Made by a program: the position numbers and the translations under genes. The notes below the pieces were generated by a model. That model worked only from the letters and a program-made list of their open reading frames with translations. It did no database searches and was not told where the DNA came from. A DNA stretch of 64,000 nt, taken from contig NZ_BMND01000006.1 in the NCBI RefSeq assembly GCF_014646275.1, forward strand, positions 186,001-250,000, read 5' to 3'. The stretch is from Streptomyces kronopolitis (GTDB lineage: Bacteria > Actinomycetota > Actinomycetes > Streptomycetales > Streptomycetaceae). Shown in pieces: positions 30,049-39,268 of this stretch. How positions within the stretch are numbered: the first letter of the stretch is position 1; each line of letters starts with the position of its first letter.

Positions 30049-30807
30049 TCAGGAAGGCGCCCCCGACAAGACCTCGACCTTGCCGGTGTCGAGGGAGTAG
30101 TAGGCGCCGATGACGGCGAGGGTGCCTTTTTTGACGAGGGGGGAGAGGTCCTGGTTGGTGCGTAGGGCGGCGGCGGTGAGGGTGACCTGGTTGCGGGCCA
30201 TGGTGTCGACGGGGTCGGCGGCGCCGCCCTGGCGGACCGTTTCTTCGTATGCGGGGCGCAGGGCCCTGGCGATCGCTTCCAGGTTGCCGGGCAGCGGCTT
30301 GCCGTCGCGCAGGGAGTTGTACGAGGCCTCGACGGCGCCGCAGCGCTGGTGGCCGAGGACGACGATGAGCGGGGTGCCGCTGGTCATGGGGCCGTACTCG
30401 ACGGAACCGGTGACCACCGGGCCGACCGCCTCGCCGCCCGTGCGCATGACGTAGAGGTCGCCGAGCCCGGTGTCGAAGAGGAGCTCCGGCGGCACCCGGG
30501 AGTCGATGCACGAGAGGACCGAGCCGAAGGGCTGCTGCTTCTCGGCCACGAACTCGCGGCGGCTCGGGTCCCGGTCGGGGTGCTGGAGGTTGCCGCTCAC
30601 CCAGCGCTGGTTGCCGGCCATCAGCCGTGCGAAGGCCGCGGCGGGGGTGGTCGGCCGGGCCTGCGGCGAAGCGGCCCGGCCTTGTGGCGACGCGCCGGCC
30701 GGCAGCGGGGCGGCACGCTTCGACGAACAGCCCGTGAGGGCGGCCGTGGCGACGACGAGGCCCCCGGCGAGCATGGCCCTGCGGTCCGGGTGTGCGGCTG
30801 AGTCCAT
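30049..30807 (-). CDS. Beta-class carbonic anhydrase, predicted lipoprotein
   Basis: 252 residues. The N-terminus has Arg residues, a hydrophobic stretch (AMLAGGLVVATAALTGC) and a lipobox L-T-G-C near residue 26, so the enzyme should be exported and lipid-anchored. Zinc ligands of beta enzymes are seen: C and the D-R pair in VLSCIDSRVPPELLFD, and H-x2-C in VLGHQRCGAVEAS. It interconverts CO2 and bicarbonate. Most beta carbonic anhydrases are cytosolic; a secreted anchored one could serve bicarbonate supply at the surface. It stands between a small peptide frame and a PIG-L deacetylase gene. Confidence 0.9.
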   Translation of the reverse strand: MDSAAHPDRRAMLAGGLVVATAALTGCSSKRAAPLPAGASPQGRAASPQARPTTPAAAFARLMAGNQRWVSGNLQHPDRDPSRREFVAEKQQPFGSVLSCIDSRVPPELLFDTGLGDLYVMRTGGEAVGPVVTGSVEYGPMTSGTPLIVVLGHQRCGAVEASYNSLRDGKPLPGNLEAIARALRPAYEETVRQGGAADPVDTMARNQVTLTAAALRTNQDLSPLVKKGTLAVIGAYYSLDTGKVEVLSGAPS

Positions 30808-30988
30808 CGGTCGTTCCCCTCGGTCGGCTGAGACGGGTGCGTGGGTCGTGGCCAGGGGGATTGTTCAGCGCGAGGCGGGCACTCGGGGGGAGGCGCCAGC
30901 GGACGCGGTCCGGTGTGCCACCGACGGCCCACAGAACCGGCCCGGTCGGCGCATCGGGTGCGGGGAGCGGCGCCGCCCCGCACCCGCG

Positions 30989-31735
30989 TCAGCGGGGGAA
31001 GACCTGGAAGAGCGTGGCCGGGTGGCCCCGGTAGCGCTCGCCGCCGTTGCGCAGCATCTGCTCGATGAAGGTCCGGGCGTAGGTGTGCGGGTCCTGGCCG
31101 GCGCCGCGCAGGCCCTTGATGTAGGTGGCGTGGGCCGCCAGAGAAGCGACCGCGCGGTCGATGCCGGGGCCGACCTCGGCGGCGTGGGTGGGGTGCGGGG
31201 AGCCCGCCACGGCCACCCAGCGGACGCCGTTCCAGGGCGCCAGGCCCTTCGCCGCGGTCAGGTCGCGGAAGATCCAGCGGTTGCCGGCGTCGCCTGCCGC
31301 GTCGAGGACCGCGCGGCCGACCACCCGGTGGTCGGGGGTGTTCCAGCGGCCGCCGCCCCAGGTGTCGTGGTGGTTGAGGGTCACCAGCAGCTCGGGGCGG
31401 TGGCGGCGGATGGCCGCGGACAGATCGCGGCGCAGCGTCCGGCCGGGCTCGATGACGCCGTCGTGGTGGTGGTCGAGGAACTCGACGGTGTGCACGCCGA
31501 CGAGTGCCGCGCCGGCCCGCTGCTCCTCCTCGCGGACCGCGGCGCTCTCCGCCGGCGCGAGCCCGTCGATACCGGCCTCACCACGGGTGACCAGGAGGTA
31601 GCTGACCTCGCGCCCGGCGGCGGTCCATTCGGCGATGGCGGCCGCGGCGCCGTATTCGAGGTCGTCGGGGTGGGCGACGACGGCGAGTGCGCGCTGCCAG
31701 TCCTTGGGCATGGGGGAGAGGTGTTCGGCGGGCAT
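30989..31735 (-). CDS. PIG-L family (LmbE-like) deacetylase
   Basis: 248 residues. The zinc site A-H-P-D-D is at about residues 21-25 (LAVVAHPDDLEYGAAAAIAE), followed by YLLVTRGEAGIDG, VHTVEFLDHHHDGVIEPGRT and the H-x-D-x-H type region LLVTLNHHDTWGGGRWNTPD HRVVGRA. The family removes N-acetyl groups from sugars, as in MshB and mycothiol conjugate amidase, so a sugar or thiol-conjugate substrate is likely. It is divergent from the GntR gene. Confidence 0.9.
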   Translation of the reverse strand: MPAEHLSPMPKDWQRALAVVAHPDDLEYGAAAAIAEWTAAGREVSYLLVTRGEAGIDGLAPAESAAVREEEQRAGAALVGVHTVEFLDHHHDGVIEPGRTLRRDLSAAIRRHRPELLVTLNHHDTWGGGRWNTPDHRVVGRAVLDAAGDAGNRWIFRDLTAAKGLAPWNGVRWVAVAGSPHPTHAAEVGPGIDRAVASLAAHATYIKGLRGAGQDPHTYARTFIEQMLRNGGERYRGHPATLFQVFPR

Positions 31736-32070
31736 GGGGTCCCTTCCTTTCCCGTCCGGGTGGCGCCGCCCGCCTTGGGGTGCGCCGGATTCTCCGTACG
31801 CCGTTGTCGCCGGCGTTCTCCGGTCGCGTCCCGGGTGCGCGGGTGGCCCCGCTTCGATCGTGACACGCCTGGGAGACGGCTACCGGGTGGGTGGGGAGAA
31901 GGGGAGGGGTGGCGCGGGGTGGGCCGGGCGGCGGCGCCGGCCCCCGATCTCGGGTTTTACACGGGCTGAGCTGGGATTCATCACATCAGGCGAATATCTG
32001 GCCCAAGCTTGCGGTCGGCGACAGGCGGTTGCCACGCTGTTGCTGACTGTCAAGCTGTTGGGAGGGGCAT
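31736..32070. other. Intergenic region between PIG-L and GntR genes
   Basis: 335 bases hold the divergent promoters. I see no clear sigma-70 boxes, operator palindrome or small gene. A GGGAGGGG site lies directly before the GntR start. Confidence 0.5.
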
Positions 32071-32823
32071 GTGCCTTTCGGTGAGCAGCCCGCGTACCTC
32101 CGAGTCGCCGGCGACCTGCGCCAGAAAATCGTCGACGGCTTACTGCCGCCGCACACCCGTCTCCCTTCCCAGGCGCGTATCCGCGAGGAGTACGGCGTCT
32201 CGGACACCGTCGCGCTGGAGGCCAGGAAGGTCCTGATGGCCGAGGGGCTGGTCGAGGGCCGCTCGGGGTCGGGTACCTATGTGCGCGAGCAGCCCGTGCC
32301 GCGCCGCATCGCCCGCGTCGGCTTCCACTCGTCGGGCGGCTGCACGCCGTTCCGGCAGGAGCAGACGGACGAGCGGGTGCGGGGCACCTGGGAGTCCAGC
32401 AGCGAGCAGGAGGCGGCCGGACCGGCCGTCGCCGGCCGGCTGCGGATCGAGCAGGGGGCCAAGGTGATGCGGACGCGCTATGTCTTCCGGGCCGAGGGGG
32501 AGCCGGCCATGCTCTCGACGTCCTGGGAGCCCCTGGAGGTGACCGGGCGGACGCCGGTGATGCTGCCGGAGGAGGGGCCGCTGGCGGGGCGCGGGGTGGT
32601 CGAGCGGATGGCGGCCATCGACGTCGTGGTGGACAACGTCGTCGAGGAGGTCGGTGCCCGGCCGGCGCTGGCCGAGGAGGCCATGACGCTGGGCGGAGTG
32701 CCGGGGCATGCGGTGCTGGTCGTGTCGCGGACGTATTTCGCGGGCGGCCGGCCGGTCGAGACGGCCGATGTGGTCACCCTCGCCGACCGCCACCGGGTGA
32801 CCTACCACCTGCCGGTGAAGTAG
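32071..32823 (+). CDS. GntR/HutC-type transcriptional regulator
   Basis: 250 residues. The winged helix is at about 1-70 (YLRVAGDLRQKIVDGLLPPH TRLPSQARIREEYGVSDTVA LEARKVLMAEGLVEGRSGSG TYV, read in three parts), the standard GntR DNA-binding end. The rest is a UTRA ligand domain (VMRTRYVFRAEGEPAMLSTS, GHAVLVVSRTYFAGGRPVET). UTRA domains bind sugars, amino acids or related metabolites. GTG start with a strong GGAGGGG site. The neighbour downstream is an amino-acid permease on the same strand after 247 bases, a possible target. Confidence 0.92.
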   Translation: MPFGEQPAYLRVAGDLRQKIVDGLLPPHTRLPSQARIREEYGVSDTVALEARKVLMAEGLVEGRSGSGTYVREQPVPRRIARVGFHSSGGCTPFRQEQTDERVRGTWESSSEQEAAGPAVAGRLRIEQGAKVMRTRYVFRAEGEPAMLSTSWEPLEVTGRTPVMLPEEGPLAGRGVVERMAAIDVVVDNVVEEVGARPALAEEAMTLGGVPGHAVLVVSRTYFAGGRPVETADVVTLADRHRVTYHLPVK

Positions 32824-33070
32824 CCGCGGAGACGCTCCCGTCCCTCCTGTGCGCGTGCGCGAGACGCCAAGTGTTCGCCTGCGGTTCTCGGCCAGGGGAC
32901 CGTTTTGGGCTGGTTTGTGCGCAAAATTTGGCCGAAACCTTGTGTTGGATAAGTCACAGACCCTCAACTGGGCGGCTTTTTTTGGCAGCTGTGGGAAGCC
33001 GACGCCTCGATTCGCTCTTACGATGGCGAAGTTTGTGCACGGCACGGGGGAAGACCAGGAGACCAAGCAC

Positions 33071-34771
33071 GTGAGCACGACGAAGAACCCGAGCGCGGAG
33101 CAGGGCTCGCACTCGAATTACCGTCGGTCCCTCGGGACCATCGCCCTGACCGCCACTGGTCTCGGGTCCATCATCGGCTCCGGCTGGCTCTTCGGAGCCG
33201 AACGGGCCGCCGCCATCGCCGGCCCGGCCGCGATCCTCGCCTGGGTCATCGGTGCGCTCGTCGCGCTCACCATCGCCCTCACGTACAGCGAGCTGGGCGC
33301 GATGTTCCCGAAGGCCGGCGGCATGGTCCGCTACGGCCAGTACTCCCACGGCTCGCTCGCCGGCTACCTCGCGGCCTGGGCGAACTGGATCGCGATCGTC
33401 TCGGTGATCCCGGGTGAGGCCACCGCCTCCGTCCAGTACATGAGCTCCTGGGACTTCGGCTGGACGCACGCGCTCTACGACGGCAAGGAGCTGACCGGCA
33501 CCGGCGTCGGGCTGGCCAGCATCCTGCTGATCTTCTACTTCTTCCTCAACTGGTTCGCGATCTCGCTGTTCGCCAAGACGAACACCGCGATCACGGTCTT
33601 CAAGGTCGTCGTCCCGGCGCTGACCGCGACCGCGCTGATGATGGCGCACTTCGACACCGGCAACATCGTCCACCACGGCGGCTTCACGCCCAACGGCTGG
33701 AGCTCGGTCTTCACCGCCGTCGCCGTCTCGGGCATCGTCTGGGCCTACAACGGCTTCCAGTCCCCGCTGAACCTCGCCGGTGAGGCCCGCAACCCCGGCA
33801 AGTCGCTGCCGAAGGCCGTCGTCTGGTCGATCCTGATCGCCCTGGTCATCTATGTCGCGCTGCAGATCGCGTTCCTGATGGCGGTGCCCGGTGACAAGCT
33901 GACCGCCGGCGGCGGCTGGGCCTCCCTCGGCTTCAACTCGCCGCTCGCCGACCTCGCCGTGGCCTGGGGCCTGAACTGGCTGGCGCTGCTGCTGTACGCG
34001 GACGCCTTCGTCTCGCCGTCCGGCACGGGCATGATCTACGCGGCCACCACCTCGCGCATGATCCACGGTGTGCAGGAGAACGGTCACCTGCCCGGCATCT
34101 TCGGCAAGGTGGACAAGAAGACCGGTGTGCCGCGTCCGGCGCTGGTGCTCAACCTCGTGATCGCCTTCCTCTTCCTCGCGGTCTTCCGCGGCTGGGGCTC
34201 GCTGGCCGAGATCGTCTCGGTGGCCACGGTCATCTCGTACATCACCGGGCCGGTCGCGGTGATGTCGCTGCGCCGGATCTCGCCGAACCTCACGCGCCCG
34301 GTCAAGCTGCGCGCGATGCCGATCGTCGCGCCGATCGCCATGATCTTCGGCTCGCTGGTGCTCTACTGGGGCCGCTGGCCGCTGACCGGCAAGGTCATCC
34401 TGATCATGGCCGTCGGACTGCCGGTCTGGGCCTGGTACGAGATCGGCAAGCCGCTGACCCAGGGCCGTAAGCCGTGGGCCGAGCTGCGCCCGCATCTCAA
34501 GGCCGGTGCCTGGATGGTGGCGTACCTGCTGGTCATGGCCGCGGTGTCGTACCTGGGCGGCAAGGAGTTCGGCGGCAAGGGCTACCTTCCGCAGGGCTGG
34601 GACATCGTCCTGGTCGCCGCGATCGGCCTGGCCTTCTACTACTGGGGCGTGCGCAGCTCCTGGCGCAACCCCTCGCTGCTCACGGTCGAGGCCGAGCTCC
34701 GCGCCGAGGAGGAGGCCGCCGCGAAGGAGGCCGCCGAGACCGACGGCGCCAAGGCGTCCGTCGGGTCCTGA
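33071..34771 (+). CDS. APC-family permease
   Basis: 566 residues from GTG 33071 with AGGAG nine bases upstream; ATG 33023 in the same frame is the alternative. Twelve or more membrane helices start at LGTIALTATGLGSIIGSGWL, the APC substrate loop with GSGW. Others include ALTIALTYSELGAMFPKAGG, FNSPLADLAVAWGLNWLALL and SPSGTGMIYAATTSRMIHGV. A charged Glu/Ala helix (EAELRAEEEAAAKEAAETDG) ends the cytoplasmic C-terminus. It is probably a proton-coupled amino acid or amine carrier. The AT-rich 5' region (32880-33000) has features of a strong promoter, TTTTTTT included. Confidence 0.9.
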   Translation: MSTTKNPSAEQGSHSNYRRSLGTIALTATGLGSIIGSGWLFGAERAAAIAGPAAILAWVIGALVALTIALTYSELGAMFPKAGGMVRYGQYSHGSLAGYLAAWANWIAIVSVIPGEATASVQYMSSWDFGWTHALYDGKELTGTGVGLASILLIFYFFLNWFAISLFAKTNTAITVFKVVVPALTATALMMAHFDTGNIVHHGGFTPNGWSSVFTAVAVSGIVWAYNGFQSPLNLAGEARNPGKSLPKAVVWSILIALVIYVALQIAFLMAVPGDKLTAGGGWASLGFNSPLADLAVAWGLNWLALLLYADAFVSPSGTGMIYAATTSRMIHGVQENGHLPGIFGKVDKKTGVPRPALVLNLVIAFLFLAVFRGWGSLAEIVSVATVISYITGPVAVMSLRRISPNLTRPVKLRAMPIVAPIAMIFGSLVLYWGRWPLTGKVILIMAVGLPVWAWYEIGKPLTQGRKPWAELRPHLKAGAWMVAYLLVMAAVSYLGGKEFGGKGYLPQGWDIVLVAAIGLAFYYWGVRSSWRNPSLLTVEAELRAEEEAAAKEAAETDGAKASVGS

Positions 34772-35017
34772 ATCCGCCCGCGCCGTCCGCGCGACAGCTG
34801 TCCGCCCGCCCGAGCGCATCGGGCCACCAGCCGGCCATCCGCAGGCCGTCTCCGGTACACCGGAGGCCCGCGGGTGGCCGGTTCGGTATCTCTTTGTGAA
34901 AAGCCATATCCGCTGAGTGAAGGTCGGGCGTAGGCTCGGGCATATGCGGATTGCGATTTCGGCATCAGCGGACCAGGGGCGCGCAAGGGAGCGCCACGCG
35001 GCGGACGGAGGGGCGCA

Positions 35018-35197
35018 ATGACCGACGGCGGAGCGGTGCTCCCCTGGCTCGTCATCCGCCAGGACGAAGGCGGCAACCGCTATCGCGTGGGCCGCTATGC
35101 CACCCGAGCGGAGGCGGAGCGGGTGGCCGACCGGCTTGGCACACGCGGCCACCAGCAGCTTTACGTGGTCGAGAAGGCCGATCGGGCGGCCACCTGA
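35018..35197 (+). CDS. Small SPOR-domain-like protein
   Basis: 59 residues, ATG 35018 after GGAGGGGC. The sequence MTDGGAVLPWLVIRQDEGGN then RYRVGRYATRAEAERVADRL and HQQLYVVEK has the SPOR pattern, 'a strand, then Y-x-V-x-x-A-T-x-x-E-A-E, then a strand'. SPOR domains bind denuded glycan strands in other bacteria, but here there is no signal or membrane segment, so the small protein is cytosolic and its role is open. Conserved short proteins of this type are widespread in Streptomyces. It is followed by the NUDIX gene after 51 bases. Confidence 0.8.
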   Translation: MTDGGAVLPWLVIRQDEGGNRYRVGRYATRAEAERVADRLGTRGHQQLYVVEKADRAAT

Positions 35198-35248
35198 GAG
35201 CTCGCGAGCGGCAGGCGGGACGGGGGCGGGGGACGTAGGCTGCCGCGC

Positions 35249-35680
35249 ATGACGACCGTGCGCGTAGTGGTGGGCGGAGCGGTGTGCGAGCGCGGGCGGC
35301 TGCTGGCCGCCCGGCGCAGCGCGCCGCCCGCGCTGGCCGGCCGCTGGGAGCTGCCCGGCGGCAAGGTGGAGGACGACGAAACCCCCGAGCGGGCGCTGGA
35401 GCGTGAGCTGCGCGAGGAGCTGGGGGTCGAGGCCGCGGTCCTGGACCGGATTCCGGGGGAGTGGGTGCTGCGGCCCGGCTATGTCCTGCAGGTGTGGACG
35501 GCCCGGCTGGTGTCCGGGGTGCCGCAGCCCCTGGAGGACCACGACGAGCTGCGCTGGCTGCGGCCCGGCGAGGAGAGCCAGGTCGACTGGCTGGATCAGG
35601 ACCGCCCCGCGGTCGCCGAGGTGATGCGCAGACTGGCTGCGAAGAACGGGGTGCCGCCCGCCGCCCCGGCGCGCCCGTAG
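35249..35680 (+). CDS. NUDIX hydrolase, MutT-like
   Basis: 143 residues. The Nudix box is complete: GGKVEDDETPERALERELRE followed by ELGV, fitting G-x5-E-x7-R-E-U-x-E-E-x-G-U. The C-terminal stretch LRWLRPGEESQVDWLDQDRP is typical of the MutT/CTP pyrophosphohydrolase branch that hydrolyses (deoxy)nucleoside triphosphates, sanitising oxidised or modified nucleotides. ATG 35249. It probably forms a unit with the SPOR-like gene. Confidence 0.92.
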   Translation: MTTVRVVVGGAVCERGRLLAARRSAPPALAGRWELPGGKVEDDETPERALERELREELGVEAAVLDRIPGEWVLRPGYVLQVWTARLVSGVPQPLEDHDELRWLRPGEESQVDWLDQDRPAVAEVMRRLAAKNGVPPAAPARP

Positions 35681-35836
35681 TGCCCCGCCGTCGGGCCCTG
35701 GCCGCCCCCGCACCGCCCGTCCGGCCCGCCGCGCGCACCCGTGCGCCCCGGGCCGCTCCCGCGCCTGTGGCAGCCCTTCTCGGCGCCCCGGCCGAGTGCG
35801 CCGATATGTTTCATTTACGGCACAGTGCACCGCCGC

Positions 35837-36385
35837 ATGCGGTACTTCGCGCGGGATATCGGGTATGTCCTGAATGACCCCTTCCATCCGTGGAATGTGA
35901 CGGGGGAGTCATCGGGCTGGGATGTGATCGGCGTGAGCGAGAGCGCAGCGGCAGAGGTCCCGGAGCCGGTCTCCGGCAATGCCCGCAGGCGCGGCAAGGC
36001 CACCGGTTCCCCCACCGCCGAATGGAGCTTCCCCGCCGATCCCGGTGCCGTGCGCACCGCCCGCACCGTGGTCCGCCGGGTGCTGGACGACTGGGGATTG
36101 AACGGCGCCGCCGACATGGCCGTACTACTCGTGAGCGAGCTCGTCACCAACTCGCTGCGCCATGCCAGCGGGCCGATCGGGGTCCGCATGGTGCTGCTGA
36201 CCACCGGCGGGCTGCTCGTCGAGGTCTCCGATCCGCTGCCCGACCCGCCGCGGGAGCGCGACGCCGCGCCCGACGACGAGGGGGGCCGAGGATTGCAGCT
36301 GGTCGCGTGCAGTTCGCGGCGCTGGGGGACCCGGCGTGGAAAGAGTGGCAAGACTGTGTGGTTCGAGCTGTCGGTGGCTGGTTAG
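35837..36385 (+). CDS. Anti-sigma-factor-type ATP-binding protein (HATPase_c_2)
   Basis: 182 residues if begun at ATG 35837; GTGs at 35897 and 35933 are alternatives, and none has a clear ribosome site. The HATPase of the SpoIIAB/RsbW type spans about 65-180: WSFPADPGAVRTARTVVRRV, the N-box VLLVSELVTNSLRHA, and DEGGRGLQLVACSSRRWGTR with the Gly-rich G2 site. Such proteins phosphorylate anti-anti-sigma factors and hold sigma factors. The next gene has the same ATPase fused to a PP2C phosphatase; the two may act in one switch. Confidence 0.85.
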   Translation: MRYFARDIGYVLNDPFHPWNVTGESSGWDVIGVSESAAAEVPEPVSGNARRRGKATGSPTAEWSFPADPGAVRTARTVVRRVLDDWGLNGAADMAVLLVSELVTNSLRHASGPIGVRMVLLTTGGLLVEVSDPLPDPPRERDAAPDDEGGRGLQLVACSSRRWGTRRGKSGKTVWFELSVAG

Positions 36386-36416
36386 GAGACAGATGAAGTC
36401 CTGATCGTTGCCATTT

Positions 36417-36435
36417 CATCGACATTCTGTCGATG
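36417..36435. promoter_or_regulatory. Inverted repeat upstream of the PP2C gene
   Basis: CATCGAC and GTCGATG (7 bp each) flank the 5-base ATTCT, about 110 bases before the PP2C start. The surrounding 36386-36547 stretch has no gene. It may be an operator or weak hairpin. Confidence 0.35.
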
Positions 36436-36547
36436 GCCTGCGATCGAGACTGTGCTGTGATCGTGAAGACCGTGTTCCGGATTGCCGAGGTGCTGGATAC
36501 TCAGGCGGGTCCGGTCCGGGCACGATGAGCTGGAGGGGACGGGGCTC

Positions 36548-39220
36548 GTGAGCGAGATGTCATCTGGCGGGGAAGAACCCGCACAGAGCGGGGGTCAGGG
36601 CGGTGCGGACCGCCCGGGGGACCCGGCCGGCCGCCCGCGCGCGGGCGAGCCGGCGGGCGCGCCCGTATGGCAGAGCAGCCGGCCCGGATCGATCTACGAC
36701 TACATCCGCGTGGCCTCCTTCTCGCTCGGTCCCGACGGCCGGATCGACCAGTGGAGCGAGCGGGCCGCGCAGATGCTCGGCATCCCCGCCCGCTACGCCC
36801 TCGGCAAGGACCCCGTGGAGGCCTTCGTCCCCGGCGAGTTGCGCGACACCGGCCACCGCAAGGTGTCCGAGATACTCGACGGCCGGGAGTGGACCGGCCT
36901 GGTGCCCTACCGCAGGGAAGCGGACGGCGCGACCGACGGACTCGCCGAGATCTATGTGATGCCCTCGCGCAACGAGGACGGTGAGCGTGCTGCGGTCTGC
37001 CTGGTCGTCGACGTCCGGGCGCTGCGCGGCATCGAGACCGATCTCGCCGCCTCGCAGGCCGTTTTCGGTCAATCTCCCATCGGCTTCACCCTGTTCGGCA
37101 CGGACCTGAAGCTGCTGCGGGTCAACGAACGCTTCGCCACCGTCTTCGGCGGCCCGGCCAGCAAGTACCGCGGCTGCGGCCCGCACGACTTCCTGCCGCG
37201 CACCGAGGCCGAGCGGATGACCGCCGCCCTGCGCCGCGTCCTGGACACCGGCGAGCCGGTCGCCGAGATGCAACTGATCGGCCTGCCGGGCGGCGAGGGC
37301 GACCGCCGCCGCTGGTCGGTGTCGCTCTACCGGCTGCACGGCGCCAGCGGCCGGCCGATCGGCGTCGCGGCGCTCGCCGCCGACGTGACCGGCCGGCGCC
37401 GTGCCGAGCGGGAGGCCGCCAACGCCCGCCGCAACCTCGCGCTGCTCAACGAGGCCGGCGCCCGGATAGGCAACTCCCTCGACCTGGAGACCACCGCCCG
37501 CACCCTCCTGGACGTCGCCGTCCCGCAGTTCTGCGACCTGGCCTCGGTGGACCTCTACCAGGGGCTGCTGGCCGGCGACGAGGCCCCGCCCGGCATGAGC
37601 GACGGCAGCGCGGAGCTGCGCCGGGTCGCCTTCGCCAGCGCCGTCTCGGACGCCCCGCTCGCCACCGCTCCCGGCGCCACCCCGGGCCCGGTCGCGGTCG
37701 GCGCCGTCCACCGCTACCCCTTCAACTCCCCCTGCGCGGGCGCCCTGCGGACCGGCCACGCGCAGATCATCCCGGGCCGGGAGAGCGACGACGGGGGGCC
37801 GGAGTTCGGCGCGGTGGTGCAGTCCACCCTCGCCGTTCCGATGGTCGCCCGGGACACCGTCGTCGGGCTGGTGCAGTTCTCCCGCACCAAGGGCAGCGAG
37901 CCGTTCGGCGAGCGGGACACCGCGCTCGCCGTGGAGCTGGCCGCGCGCGCCGCCGTCTGCATCGACAACGCCCGCCTCTACCGCCGCGAGCACGAGCGCG
38001 CGCTGATATTGCAGCGCAGCCTGCTGCCGCCCGGCGACCCCGAGGCGGCCGGCCTGGACATCGCCTGCCGCTATCTGCCCGGCACCACCGCGACCGAGGT
38101 CGGCGGCGACTGGTTCGACGTCATCGAACTCCCCGGCCACCGCACCGCGCTGGTGGTCGGCGACGTGATGGGCCGCGGACTGCGCGCCGCGGTCGCCATG
38201 GGGGAGCTGCGCACCGCCGTGCGGACCCTGGCGCTGCTGGACCTGGAGCCCGCCGAGGTGCTCTCGGCGCTGGACGAGATCGCCCGCGGGCTCGGCGGCG
38301 ACGGCGAGGGCCGGTCCACCGCCCGTGGCGCCCGCGGCCGGTCCGGGGCCCCGGAGGGCGCCGAGCCGGGGCGCTCGGCGCGGACCGCCGATCTCTCCGA
38401 GGTCTACCTCGCCACCTGCGTCTACGCCGTCTACGACCCGATCACCCGGCGCTGCACGTTCGCCAACGCCGGGCATCTGCCGCCGGTGCTGGTCGAGGAC
38501 GGCGAGGACGCGCTGCTGCTCGACGTGCCCCCGGGGATGCCGCTCGGCGTGGGCGGCGAGCCGTTCGAGGAGATCGAGGTCGAGCTGCCGGACGGCGCGC
38601 TGCTGGCGCTCTACACCGACGGCCTGGTGGAGTCCCGCGACCATCCGCTGGACGAGGGGCTGCAGGCCTTCCGCCGGGCCCTGTCGGGCGCCGACCGTCC
38701 GCTGGAGGACGCCTGCGACCACGTGCTGAGCGCGATGGACACCTCGCACGGCGAGGACGACATCGCGCTGCTGATGGCACGGGTGCAGGGGCTGCCCAAG
38801 GACGCGGTGGGCGACTGGAATCTGGCGCCGGAGCCCCGCTCGGTGGCCCGCGCCCGCGAGCTGGCCCGCGACCAGCTCACGGACTGGGGCCTGCAGGGCC
38901 TCGTCGACACCACCGAGCTGCTGGTCAGCGAGCTGGTGACGAACGCACTGCGGCACGGCCACGGCGAGATCCGGCTGCGGCTGCTGCTGGACCGCACCCT
39001 GGTCTGCGAGGTCTGGGACGCCGATCTGGCCCAGCCGCGCCGGCGCCGGGCCCGGGACACCGACGAGGGCGGCCGCGGGCTGCAGCTGGTCGGCCTGCTC
39101 AGCGAGGGCTGGGGCAGCCGGCGCACCCCGCGCGGCAAGACGGTGTGGTTCGAACTCGCGCTGCCCGACGGGGAGTCGCCCGCGGTGGACCCGGCGGAAG
39201 CGCTGCTGAGCATGTTCTGA
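36548..39220 (+). CDS. PAS-GAF-PP2C (SpoIIE)-HATPase phosphatase/kinase
   Basis: 890 residues from GTG 36548 with GGAGGGG upstream. After a disordered lead, two PAS folds lie at about 55-165 and 170-290, a GAF domain at about 297-480 (LALLNEAGARIGNSLDLETT), the SpoIIE/PP2C phosphatase at about 492-745 (RSLLPPGDPEAAGLDIACRY, TEVGGDWFDVIELPG, GDVMGRGLRAAVAM, ALYTDGLVESRD), and an RsbW-type ATPase at about 760-885 (ELLVSELVTNALRHGHGEIR, GGRGLQLVGLLSEGWG). Metal-binding Asp of PP2C are seen. It should sense a signal and dephosphorylate an anti-anti-sigma factor, while its own kinase domain could do the reverse. An insert of ~25 residues (RSTARGARGRSGAPEGAEPG) splits the phosphatase. Confidence 0.93.
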   Translation: MSEMSSGGEEPAQSGGQGGADRPGDPAGRPRAGEPAGAPVWQSSRPGSIYDYIRVASFSLGPDGRIDQWSERAAQMLGIPARYALGKDPVEAFVPGELRDTGHRKVSEILDGREWTGLVPYRREADGATDGLAEIYVMPSRNEDGERAAVCLVVDVRALRGIETDLAASQAVFGQSPIGFTLFGTDLKLLRVNERFATVFGGPASKYRGCGPHDFLPRTEAERMTAALRRVLDTGEPVAEMQLIGLPGGEGDRRRWSVSLYRLHGASGRPIGVAALAADVTGRRRAEREAANARRNLALLNEAGARIGNSLDLETTARTLLDVAVPQFCDLASVDLYQGLLAGDEAPPGMSDGSAELRRVAFASAVSDAPLATAPGATPGPVAVGAVHRYPFNSPCAGALRTGHAQIIPGRESDDGGPEFGAVVQSTLAVPMVARDTVVGLVQFSRTKGSEPFGERDTALAVELAARAAVCIDNARLYRREHERALILQRSLLPPGDPEAAGLDIACRYLPGTTATEVGGDWFDVIELPGHRTALVVGDVMGRGLRAAVAMGELRTAVRTLALLDLEPAEVLSALDEIARGLGGDGEGRSTARGARGRSGAPEGAEPGRSARTADLSEVYLATCVYAVYDPITRRCTFANAGHLPPVLVEDGEDALLLDVPPGMPLGVGGEPFEEIEVELPDGALLALYTDGLVESRDHPLDEGLQAFRRALSGADRPLEDACDHVLSAMDTSHGEDDIALLMARVQGLPKDAVGDWNLAPEPRSVARARELARDQLTDWGLQGLVDTTELLVSELVTNALRHGHGEIRLRLLLDRTLVCEVWDADLAQPRRRRARDTDEGGRGLQLVGLLSEGWGSRRTPRGKTVWFELALPDGESPAVDPAEALLSMF

Positions 39221-39226
39221 GGGGAC

Positions 39227-39263
39227 GGGGCGGGACCGGGGCGGTGCGCCCGGGTCCCGCCCC
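39227..39263. terminator. Bidirectional hairpin between the PP2C gene and sdhB
   Basis: An 11-bp perfect stem (39227-39237 with 39253-39263) and a further 4-bp inner stem fill the 48-base convergent gap. Confidence 0.75.
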
Positions 39264-39268
39264 GCCGC

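Noticed and set aside
31986..32207. Minus-strand frame over the GntR start
   Set aside because: It is antisense to the winged-helix coding sequence and has no ribosome site or motif.
32954..35887. 977-codon minus-strand frame
   Set aside because: It lies opposite the APC permease, SPOR-like and NUDIX genes and is low-complexity Arg/Gln/His-rich.
36490..36498. Another GTGCTGGAT copy
   Set aside because: A single copy far from the element, within a promoter region; expected by chance in this composition.
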